This document shows, piece by piece, positions 1-7,065 of a DNA stretch of 7,065 nucleotides. Under the pieces are notes generated by a model that was not told where the DNA came from, did no database searches, and worked only from the letters and a program-made list of their open reading frames with translations. Within the stretch, counting starts at the first letter, position 1, and each line of letters begins with the position of its first letter. A program made the position numbers and the translations under genes. The DNA comes from CBDUBH01 sp965365345. GTDB taxonomy: Bacteria; Bacteroidota; Ignavibacteria; Ignavibacteriales; SURF-24. Where the stretch lies: NCBI GenBank assembly GCA_965365345.1, contig CBDUBH010000129.1, positions 1 through 7,065 of the forward strand. Reading direction: 5' to 3'.

Positions 1-1
1 A

Positions 2-235
2 ATTGCAAATCTTAAATCAGTTGATTACGTAACTTTTTTTAACGAAGATACGCCGAAAGAATTGATTGAAAAAATTATTCCCGATATTTTGGTAAAAGGC
101 GCTGATTGGAACATTGAAAACATTGTTGGTAAAGATATTGTCGAAAAAAACGGCGGAGAAGTTAAAACAATCAAATTTGTAAATGAGCAATCAACTACAA
201 ATATAATTAAGATTGTACTGGAAAGACATAAATAA
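2..235 (+). CDS. rfaE2: D-glycero-beta-D-manno-heptose 1-phosphate adenylyltransferase (RfaE2/HldE C-terminal domain type), 3' part only
   Basis: This is the last 77 residues of an open frame that enters from the left edge and ends at TAA 233-235. It reads like the C-terminal half of the nucleotidyltransferase domain that transfers AMP from ATP to heptose 1-phosphate, giving ADP-heptose for LPS inner core. Visible family landmarks are NEDTPKELI, then PDILVKGADW, then NIVGKDIVEKNGGEV, then a terminal QSTTNIIK segment that matches the usual (G)xSTTxII ending. The N-terminal nucleotide-binding GxFDxxHxGH motif would lie outside the window, so it cannot be checked. Whether the gene is a stand-alone RfaE2 or the tail of a bifunctional HldE kinase-adenylyltransferase also cannot be decided here. 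One small oddity is that Glu-Gln precedes STT where a Gly plus a variable residue is more common. The gene ends 2 bases before tamB, which suggests co-transcription. Confidence 0.88.
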   Translation: MANLKSVDYVTFFNEDTPKELIEKIIPDILVKGADWNIENIVGKDIVEKNGGEVKTIKFVNEQSTTNIIKIVLERHK

Positions 236-237
236 AA

Positions 238-3200
238 ATGCCCGAAGCAAAACCTCAAAAAAAAAGAACGGCATTTCAAAAAATCATCAACGTCGTTCTT
301 GCGGTATTGGCAACAATATCGGTGCTGCTTATCATCCTGCTCGGATTTACGCAGACCGAAACATTCCGCGAAATTTTGAGGGAAAAAGCGCTTGAAATCG
401 TAAATTCATCTCTAAACGGAAAAATAAAAGTCGATAAAATCGAAGGAACGCTTTTCACTTCAATTCATTTGATAAATCCTTTGGTTACGGTTGAAAATGA
501 TACTGTTATCTATGCAAAAAAAGCATCGGTTTATACAAATCCGCTTCAACTTCTTTTCAAAAAAATCTACATAAGAAAAATAAATTTACACGATGCTAAA
601 GTAAATTTAGTGCGCGATTCAACAGGCGATCTTAATTTAAGTCATCTTGCAAAACCGAGCGAAAAAGATACAACCGAAGGCGGACCTTTTCCTTTTATTT
701 TTGTTGTTGATGATCTGAATTTGATAAACACAAAACTTAATTTTGTAAATTACGATAAAGTTACAAGCACCGAAAAATACGCCGCGTTTAATTTTGATGA
801 TGTAAAAATTGACAGTCTTTTTTTAACTTTGGAAGCATACGCAGATATTAAAGGAAATGAATATCAACTTGAAATTGAAAAATTTCACTTCATTCCAAAC
901 CTGGCAAATTTCAGGCTGAATGATTTAAAAGGAAAATTAGAAGTCAATGACAATCATGCTGCGGTAAAAGATTTTTACCTGAAAAGTAATACGACCGATG
1001 TAAATTTCAGCGCGGAAATTAAAGATGTAAATTTCTTCGAGAATTTTGAATATGAAGATCTGGCAAATTCTCCGGTTGATTTCAAACTTTACGCAAAAGT
1101 TTTTGATTTTTCGGATCTTACCACTTTCGTTTCAGCAACCGATATTATGAAAGGAACATTTAAGGCTGATTTTGAGGCTTCGGGAACGTACGGAAATCTC
1201 GATATTAGAAAAATGAATATTGATTATCTTCAAACTCACCTTGAACTTTCGGGCAATGTAAAAAAACTGCATTTACCTGAAGAAATGTTTTTTGATGCGC
1301 ATCTTCATAATTCAAATCTGGTTGTTGCAAATATTAACGAACTTATGCCTACAATGGAAATTCCGGAATACAAAAATTTGGAATTAAAAGATATAATTCT
1401 TGATTTTAAAGGAAAGCCGCTCGATTTTTTTGTTGAACTGAAAACAAATATTGATAAAGGAAATTTACTGGCAAAAGGAAATCTTGATCTTTCCAAAGAA
1501 AAAATGAAATACGATTTTCTTCTCGATACAAAAAATTTGAATTTACAATCTATTGTTGATGCTCCCACAAACATAAATTTAACCGCAACGGCAAAAGGCG
1601 AAGGAATTTCCCCAAAGGAAATGAATTCAAATCTTTCAGTAAAACTTTTGAATTCCGCGTATGAAAATTATTTTATTGATTCACTAAAATTAAATTCCGT
1701 GGCAAAAAACGGACAAATAATTTTACGAACAATTTTCGGAATTAAAAACGCAGATTTAAAAATTGATGGAAATTTAAATTTTACTGATGAAGAAAATCCG
1801 GAATACGAAATTCAAGGTAAAGTCAATAATTTAAACTTGGAAAGAATTCTTCAGGATACATCTTTAAATTCAGATCTGAATTTAAATTTTACTTTTGCTG
1901 GAACAAATTTTGATCTTCAAAAAATGAATAGCAATTTTAATCTGCTGATTTATAATTCGGAATTTAATGATGTTAAAATTGATACAACAAATTTAAATGT
2001 TGCTTACACTTTTTTACCCGATGAAGAGAGATTGATTGATATAAACTCCGATTTTGCCAGAATGCAGATCGCAGGAAATTATTCGCTCGACGTTTTAATT
2101 CCGTTATTAAGTTATGAATCGGAAATAATTACGCAATCGGTTCTTCAAAAAATTTATGAATTCAATCCGGTCGCACTTTTTCAAGATGAAACTCAGGCAA
2201 AAGAATTTGAAAAAAATATTCAAATAAACAGAACCGTTCCTCCTTTGGTAAAAAATGATGTTGATCTTGCTTATAATTTAGTGATCACGGATTTCGGGTT
2301 GATTTCGCTTTTTACGGGAATTGATCAGATAGGGATGGATGGAAATATTACAGGAAACATAAAAAACAGCAATAATCTTTTTGAAATTTCAACAAATCTA
2401 AATTTCAATTCATTAAGATTAATTTCACCTGAAAATATTACTTACATTTCAGATATGAATCTTGAACTTAAACTTCAAAGGGAAAATGATCCGGTAGCTT
2501 TTGAAAATCTTGCAGCCGAGGCAAAATTAACGGCGAAAAGAATTTTTTCGGGAACGGATATTAAAAACGCTTTTCTATATGCCGATCTGAAAGAAAATAA
2601 ATTTAATTTTGAAGTTTCTTCTGATGTTGATACTTCGATGAAAGCATTAATTTCGGGGAATGTTGATCTTACAAATAATGAATATGCAATTGCCGTTGAT
2701 ACTTTCTCTCTTGATTATCTGGGCTTTACACTTGTAAATGACAGTACTTGGATTGCAAATTACAATAAAGATCTATTCGAAATTGAAAAACTTACCATCA
2801 AACAAGATACAGGCGCCGGATATGTTGATCTTGCCGGTTCAATTTACGGTGACGGAAAAGAAGATCTTAAACTTCAGGTTAAAAATATAAATGCCGAACT
2901 TATAAATAAACTTGCCGGTTTGGAAAATAATTTAAAAGCCGATTTTAATCTTGAAGTTATTTTGAAAGGATATTTGCACGATCCCGAAATAAAATTAAAT
3001 TTAAATATTAATGACATTGCCGTTGATGAAAGGCAATTCGGGTTTTTAGAAGCAAAAGCCGATTACGATAATAAAAGGTTAAATGCAAACGTGGTTTTTC
3101 TGGATTCAGCATATAATACTAATAAACCCAAACTTAGTTTAAATGCATTTGTCCCGATTGATCTTGGATTTGTCGGCGTTGAAAACAGATCCGTGGAAGG

Positions 3201-4731
3201 CGAAGAAATTTCGGTTGAGCTTAAATCCGAAGAATTCTTTTTAAATACGTTCGGCGAGCTAATTCCTTCGGTAAATAATTTAACCGGAATAATGGAAGCT
3301 GATGTAAAAATAACAGGAACTTTAGAAAATACAAATTACTCCGGTACGTTGGCTTTACAGGATGTAAGATTTTTTGCCGAACAAAATAATTTGCCTTATT
3401 CATTAAATTTGGAAACTACTTTTCGAGATCAAACAATTTTGATAAATGAAATGACTTTAGCAAATGCGGGCGGAACAAATTACAATGGTATTTTGCGAGG
3501 AAGCGGAAAAATTGATCTGGAAGGATTTGAATTGAAGAAAATCAGCACGGCGTTAATTGGGGATCTTGCTGTTTTGAGCAGTTCAACAAAACCTTCAATT
3601 GCCGTAATTCCTTCAGGAAATTTAGTTGTTCAAACCGGAAATACCTGGAGATATGATTATGATAACGGAAATAGTAATTTTACGGGCGAAGTACTTCTGA
3701 AAAATACTCAGATTACAATAATTCCGCAGCAATCGGCTTATGCAAGCACAAGCGACTATAATTATATTTATATTGAAGATTCAACTTCTATTGACAGATC
3801 TGAAAAAGAATTTAACACTGTATTAAATCTTTCCAAAAAATACAGCCCGGTTCATCAGCCGAATGCTCAAACTCAATCATCGTTTGATTATTCTGTAAAA
3901 GCGGAGATTTTTGATGAAGCGGAAGTAACTTTTATAATAAACAGAGAAGCAAATCAAAGATTGGTTGCAGTTTTGGATGGAGCCATTCTTTACGAAAGCG
4001 GCGGAGTTGCACAAGGAAGATTTAATTTAAAAGAAGGTTCATATCTTCAGGTATTAAAAAAGTTTGATGCTGCCGGAAGTATTTATTTTGAAAGCGATCC
4101 AACAGATCCCAGATTAGATGTTACTGCAACTTATTCAGCAAATCATGTCTACGGAAGTGATTCCGGATTAGTTGCCGTTAAAATTAAATTGACAGGACCT
4201 GTTAGTGAACTCGGAAAAAATCTCGCATCAAATGAAGAAAATATTGCAGTTTACAAAGGCGAAACAAATATTGAAAATAATATTCCAAGTCCCGAATATA
4301 CAACTGCAGATGCACTTTCATTTATCGTTTTCGGAAAATTTACAAATGAATTAACCGCAGGAGATAAAACCGGCGCGGCTTTCAGTTTATCGAATGAACT
4401 TTCAGGTTATACAACATCTGCACTGAGCGGAGTTTTATCGAGTTTCATAAATTCACAAATCGGTGAAGCCGTAAAAAGTATAGAATTTCAAAACAGCCAG
4501 CGCGGTACAAGATTAAGTGTGATCGGGCAAGTCGGTAAAGTCCGTTACGCTTTGGGCTATTTGTATGGCGATCAAACTTCGGAATCACTTTCCGGAGCCA
4601 CAGGGAGAGTTGAATATTTTGTAAGTAATAATTTGATAATACGTCTTGAAAGAAAAGAACCCATTATTCAATCTACTGATATCAACGAAAAAATTAACGA
4701 ATTAGGTATCAGATATAAATTCTCATTTTAA
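238..4731 (+). CDS. tamB: TamB-family translocation/assembly module protein (AsmA-like, DUF490 C-terminal domain)
   Basis: A 1497-residue protein, within the size range usual for TamB in the Bacteroidota group. A short basic cytoplasmic start (KPQKKR) is followed by one hydrophobic anchor at about residues 17-37. Next comes an AsmA/TamB-like opening (about 40-140, including KIKVDKIEGTLF and NPLQLLFKKIYIRKI), then about 1000 residues of alternating polar/hydrophobic beta-strand sequence rich in Asn, Asp, Leu and Lys. This fits the long beta-taco groove of the family. The conserved C-terminal domain spans about 1140-1497, with YFESDPTDPRLDV at 1283-1295 and ADALSFIVFGK at 1357-1367. The chain ends in RYKFSF. 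Known TamB proteins span the periplasm, partner TamA (or TamL) in the outer membrane, and act in outer-membrane protein assembly and probably phospholipid transport. The start is firm: an in-frame TAA lies at 229-231 and the next in-frame Met is about 300 residues in. No strong ribosome site is seen; GGAAAG at 220-225 is 12 bases away. Confidence 0.9.
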   Translation: MPEAKPQKKRTAFQKIINVVLAVLATISVLLIILLGFTQTETFREILREKALEIVNSSLNGKIKVDKIEGTLFTSIHLINPLVTVENDTVIYAKKASVYTNPLQLLFKKIYIRKINLHDAKVNLVRDSTGDLNLSHLAKPSEKDTTEGGPFPFIFVVDDLNLINTKLNFVNYDKVTSTEKYAAFNFDDVKIDSLFLTLEAYADIKGNEYQLEIEKFHFIPNLANFRLNDLKGKLEVNDNHAAVKDFYLKSNTTDVNFSAEIKDVNFFENFEYEDLANSPVDFKLYAKVFDFSDLTTFVSATDIMKGTFKADFEASGTYGNLDIRKMNIDYLQTHLELSGNVKKLHLPEEMFFDAHLHNSNLVVANINELMPTMEIPEYKNLELKDIILDFKGKPLDFFVELKTNIDKGNLLAKGNLDLSKEKMKYDFLLDTKNLNLQSIVDAPTNINLTATAKGEGISPKEMNSNLSVKLLNSAYENYFIDSLKLNSVAKNGQIILRTIFGIKNADLKIDGNLNFTDEENPEYEIQGKVNNLNLERILQDTSLNSDLNLNFTFAGTNFDLQKMNSNFNLLIYNSEFNDVKIDTTNLNVAYTFLPDEERLIDINSDFARMQIAGNYSLDVLIPLLSYESEIITQSVLQKIYEFNPVALFQDETQAKEFEKNIQINRTVPPLVKNDVDLAYNLVITDFGLISLFTGIDQIGMDGNITGNIKNSNNLFEISTNLNFNSLRLISPENITYISDMNLELKLQRENDPVAFENLAAEAKLTAKRIFSGTDIKNAFLYADLKENKFNFEVSSDVDTSMKALISGNVDLTNNEYAIAVDTFSLDYLGFTLVNDSTWIANYNKDLFEIEKLTIKQDTGAGYVDLAGSIYGDGKEDLKLQVKNINAELINKLAGLENNLKADFNLEVILKGYLHDPEIKLNLNINDIAVDERQFGFLEAKADYDNKRLNANVVFLDSAYNTNKPKLSLNAFVPIDLGFVGVENRSVEGEEISVELKSEEFFLNTFGELIPSVNNLTGIMEADVKITGTLENTNYSGTLALQDVRFFAEQNNLPYSLNLETTFRDQTILINEMTLANAGGTNYNGILRGSGKIDLEGFELKKISTALIGDLAVLSSSTKPSIAVIPSGNLVVQTGNTWRYDYDNGNSNFTGEVLLKNTQITIIPQQSAYASTSDYNYIYIEDSTSIDRSEKEFNTVLNLSKKYSPVHQPNAQTQSSFDYSVKAEIFDEAEVTFIINREANQRLVAVLDGAILYESGGVAQGRFNLKEGSYLQVLKKFDAAGSIYFESDPTDPRLDVTATYSANHVYGSDSGLVAVKIKLTGPVSELGKNLASNEENIAVYKGETNIENNIPSPEYTTADALSFIVFGKFTNELTAGDKTGAAFSLSNELSGYTTSALSGVLSSFINSQIGEAVKSIEFQNSQRGTRLSVIGQVGKVRYALGYLYGDQTSESLSGATGRVEYFVSNNLIIRLERKEPIIQSTDINEKINELGIRYKFSF

Positions 4732-4735
4732 CATT

Positions 4736-6841
4736 ATGAAAAAAAGACTAAAGGCACTTTTCAAAAGTATTCCCGGATTAGCAATTAAAATTCCGGAAAT
4801 TGCAAAACGACTCGAAGTTTACGAAGAATTTCAAATTGAAGCGATGAAAGCAGCACTTTTTGACCTTGTTGAAGAAGGATTTTTAGCAAGAGTAGGAAAA
4901 AGATATAAACTGAATTCCGGAGGACTTATCAAAAAATTAATCGGCACGCTTTCAATTACAGAAGGCGGATACGGATTTGTAGTGCTTGAAGATAAATCAA
5001 TGCAGGATGTTTTTATTCCATCGCGCTACATTGGAACTGCATTTAATGGTGATACCGTTGAAGTTTCGCTTCTTGCAAAAAAAAGAGGAAAAAATATTGA
5101 AGGACAAATTGTTGACATTGTAAAACGAAATAAAGAAGAAGTTGTTGGAATCCTTGAAAAAAATAAATCGTTTTATTTTGTTGTGCCTGATGATGTAAAA
5201 TTTCATAGAGATATTTACATTCCAAAAGGAAAATTGAACGGCGCAAAACCCGGCGAAAAAGTTGTAGTATCAAATATTACATGGGAAACTCCGGAACTCA
5301 ATCCAGAAGGTGTTGTAAAAGAAATATTGGGAAAAGCCGGAGCTTATGATACTGAAATTGCTTCTTTGGCAAGAGAATTTAATTTGCCATACAGTTTTCC
5401 TGATCACGTTATAAGTGAAGCGGATAGAATTCCATCTGAAATTCCTGCTGAAGAAATTGAGAACAGATTAGATTTAAGATCTAAAAATATTGTAACTATT
5501 GATCCTGAAGATGCAAAAGATTTTGATGATGCAGTTTCAATTGAAAGTTTGGAAAACGGAAATTATTCGGTTGGAATTCACATTGCTGATGTTAGTCATT
5601 ACGTCAAACAAAATTCTCCGCTCGATAAAGAAGCACTTCGCCGGGGAAACAGCGTTTACTTTGTTGGAAAAGTAATCCCGATGCTTCCGGAAAATCTTTC
5701 AAATGGAATTTGTTCGCTTAAACCTTTTGAAGATAGACTTGCATTTTCGGTTATTGCCGAAATGACAGAATCAGGGAAAGTTGTAAGTTATGAAATTGCA
5801 AAAACTATAATTAACAGCAAAAGAAGATTTACATACGAAGAAGCACAAGAAGTTTTGGATACAGGTAAAGGCGATTTTGCAAATGAACTTTTAATGCTTA
5901 ATAAAATTGCTCGTAATTTACGCGAAACAAGAATGAAAAGCGGAAGCATAAATTTCATTTCACCTGAAATTAAATTCAGATTGGATGAAGAAGGAATTCC
6001 CGTTGAAATTACAAAAAAGGAATTGAAAGAATCAAACAATTTGATTGAAGAATATATGCTTTTGGCAAATCAAGTAGTCTCAAAACATGTTGGCGGAGTC
6101 AGAAGAAAAGTAAAACCGAATTTCGTTTACAGAGTTCATGATCTTCCTGATCAGGAAAAAATTGTTGAATTTGCAAATTTTGTAAAAACTTTAGGGTATT
6201 CTTTTAACCCTAACGCTGCAAATAAAACTAAAGAGTTCCAAAAATTGTTAAACAATATAAAGGGAAAAGCCGAAGAAGATCTGGTAAACGAAGTCGCAAT
6301 CCGTTCAATGGCAAAAGCGGTTTATTCGGTTCAAAATATTGGTCATTACGGATTAGGTTTTAAATATTACAGTCATTTTACTTCCCCGATCAGAAGATAT
6401 CCGGACTTAGTGGCGCACAGACTTCTATTTCATTATCTTCAAACCGGAACAGATGATATTTACGGTTACAATGAACTTGAAGAAATTTGCGATCATGCTT
6501 CAGCAACCGAAAGAAATGCTGTTAATGCTGAAAGAGCTTCTGTAAAAATTAAGCAGATGGAATATCTTGAAAAACATGTCGGAGAAGATTTCAGAGGCGT
6601 AATTTCGGGCGTAACAAATTTCGGAATTTTTGTGGAGTTGATTGATTCACTTGCAGAAGGTTTGATAAGATTGCGCGATCTTAATGATGATTTTTATGTT
6701 TTTGATGAAAAATCATATTCATTGAACGGAAGAAGAACTCAAAACAGATATAGATTGGGCGATAAAGTTACTGTAAGATTGATAAGAGTAGATATCGAAA
6801 AACGCGAAATGGATTTTCTCTTACTTGATGAAAATAATTAA
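4736..6841 (+). CDS. rnr: Ribonuclease R (RNase II/RNB family 3'-5' exoribonuclease)
   Basis: A 701-residue processive 3'-to-5' exoribonuclease that degrades structured RNA and takes part in rRNA, tmRNA and mRNA turnover. Domains in order: a winged-helix-like N-terminus (about 1-60); cold-shock/OB domain 1 (about 67-115, with GGYGFVV and DVFIPSRY); cold-shock domain 2 (about 135-185); the RNB catalytic core (about 240-575); and an S1 RNA-binding domain (about 617-698, with GVISGVTNFGIFVEL). The metal-binding aspartates are intact in TIDPEDAKDFDDA: D256, D262, D264 and D265. The SVYF tyrosine is Y308, at the same spacing from the first Asp as E. coli Tyr324. HFTSPIRRYPD occupies 547-557. An N-terminal winged helix plus two cold-shock domains favours RNase R over RNase II. 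It lacks the Lys-rich tail after S1 seen in the 813-residue E. coli enzyme. The start is firm: in-frame TAG at 4703-4705 and no ATG between. It begins 4 bases after the tamB stop, with no Shine-Dalgarno sequence. Confidence 0.96.
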   Translation: MKKRLKALFKSIPGLAIKIPEIAKRLEVYEEFQIEAMKAALFDLVEEGFLARVGKRYKLNSGGLIKKLIGTLSITEGGYGFVVLEDKSMQDVFIPSRYIGTAFNGDTVEVSLLAKKRGKNIEGQIVDIVKRNKEEVVGILEKNKSFYFVVPDDVKFHRDIYIPKGKLNGAKPGEKVVVSNITWETPELNPEGVVKEILGKAGAYDTEIASLAREFNLPYSFPDHVISEADRIPSEIPAEEIENRLDLRSKNIVTIDPEDAKDFDDAVSIESLENGNYSVGIHIADVSHYVKQNSPLDKEALRRGNSVYFVGKVIPMLPENLSNGICSLKPFEDRLAFSVIAEMTESGKVVSYEIAKTIINSKRRFTYEEAQEVLDTGKGDFANELLMLNKIARNLRETRMKSGSINFISPEIKFRLDEEGIPVEITKKELKESNNLIEEYMLLANQVVSKHVGGVRRKVKPNFVYRVHDLPDQEKIVEFANFVKTLGYSFNPNAANKTKEFQKLLNNIKGKAEEDLVNEVAIRSMAKAVYSVQNIGHYGLGFKYYSHFTSPIRRYPDLVAHRLLFHYLQTGTDDIYGYNELEEICDHASATERNAVNAERASVKIKQMEYLEKHVGEDFRGVISGVTNFGIFVELIDSLAEGLIRLRDLNDDFYVFDEKSYSLNGRRTQNRYRLGDKVTVRLIRVDIEKREMDFLLLDENN

Positions 6842-6860
6842 ATTTAATTTAGAGTTTGCC

Positions 6861-7065
6861 ATGAAAAAATTTTTTCTTGCCGTGTTCATTTTTCTTGGAA
6901 TTGCTAATTTTGCCTTTGCACAATTCGGACAAAATAAAGTTCAGTACAAGGAATTTGACTGGTATTATATACAAACAACACATTTTGACATTTACTTTCC
7001 TAATGGCGGCGAACAAATTGCCGAGTTTGGTGCAAAAGCCGCAGAAGAAGCTTTAACTCAAATTC
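6861..7065 (+). CDS. Exported protein, N-terminal fragment; possibly a peptidase-MA-like/PD40 (TolB-like propeller) protein
   Basis: The first 68 codons of a gene running off the right edge. The protein opens with a textbook Sec signal peptide: MKK, a hydrophobic stretch FFLAVFIFLGIANF, and a likely signal peptidase I site AFA|Q after residue 20. No lipobox Cys is present, so it is not a lipoprotein. The mature start (FGQNKVQYKEFDWYYIQTTH, then FDIYF at 42-46 and an Ala/Glu-rich helix) resembles the openings of large exported proteins in Bacteroidota, Ignavibacteriota and Gemmatimonadota. Those carry a peptidase-MA-like region followed by WD40/PD40 TolB-like repeats, some with a C-terminal outer-membrane barrel. 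This recall is from memory, and the diagnostic regions lie outside the window, so the family is tentative. The start is set by the signal peptide, 19 bases after the rnr stop. Only a weak AGAG (6851-6854) lies upstream. Confidence 0.75.
   Translation, partial: MKKFFLAVFIFLGIANFAFAQFGQNKVQYKEFDWYYIQTTHFDIYFPNGGEQIAEFGAKAAEEALTQI

Larger units (their letters stand above)
2..7065 (+). other. Probable single transcription unit: rfaE2 - tamB - rnr - exported protein
   Basis: All four genes lie on the same strand, with gaps of only 2, 4 and 19 bases. None of the gaps can hold a factor-independent terminator, and I see no -10/-35-like or Bacteroidota-type promoter (TTTG...TAnnTTTG) in them. Any promoter and the true 5' end lie left of the window, and the 3' end lies to the right. 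Internal promoters inside the long tamB frame cannot be excluded by reading. Confidence 0.6.

Noticed and set aside
25..279. 84-residue minus strand open frame opposite rfaE2
   Set aside because: Its Phe/Ser-rich sequence is the typical antisense readout of A-rich coding DNA, and the + strand frame has clear family motifs.
213..395. 60-residue + strand open frame beginning ATGTACTGG-like context upstream of tamB
   Set aside because: It overlaps the end of rfaE2 and the tamB start in another frame, has Lys/Asn-rich composition, and matches no recognisable family. It is a shadow frame.
1740..1960. Recurring AATTTAAAT/ATTTAAATTTTAC blocks
   Set aside because: They encode the repeating Asn-Leu-Asn-Leu beta-strand pattern of TamB in an A/T-rich genome. 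Spacing is irregular and outside the motif the copies diverge, so this is not a DNA repeat array.
4997..5273. Two overlapping minus strand open frames opposite rnr
   Set aside because: Low-complexity Phe/Leu/Gln/Asn-rich sequence opposite well-conserved RNase R cold-shock domains; an antisense shadow.
6842..6860. Possible terminator after rnr
   Set aside because: The 19-base gap has no inverted repeat and no T-run following a stem, so read-through into the next gene is more likely.

Overview
The window is a compact, single-direction (+ strand) piece of chromosome from a low-G+C Gram-negative bacterium (about one third G+C by eye). TamB-type and heptose-activation genes imply an outer membrane and LPS-like glycolipid. 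Three features fit the Bacteroidota/Ignavibacteriota side of the FCB group: A-rich codon use, starts without a Shine-Dalgarno sequence, and the style of the last, secreted protein. This placement is an inference from sequence style, not from a marker gene.

Layout: (1) 2-235, the C-terminal 77 residues of an RfaE2/HldE-type heptose-1-phosphate adenylyltransferase, cut by the left edge. (2) 238-4731, a 1497-residue TamB-family (AsmA-like, DUF490) inner-membrane-anchored envelope protein, starting 2 bases after the previous stop. (3) 4736-6841, a 701-residue ribonuclease R with all catalytic aspartates, starting 4 bases after tamB. (4) 6861-7065, the first 68 residues of an exported protein with a clear signal peptide, cut by the right edge. 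No gap exceeds 19 bases, and I see no terminator, promoter, RNA gene, mobile element, CRISPR array or significant repeat. The four genes probably form one transcription unit.

Functionally, genes 1, 2 and 4 concern the cell envelope: LPS-core sugar activation, transport or assembly between the membranes, and an exported protein. RNase R is an RNA-turnover housekeeping enzyme riding in the same unit. I see no convincing undescribed system. The points most worth a second look are the TamB gene without a visible TamA/TamL partner, the identity of the truncated exported protein, and the TamB-RNase R linkage.
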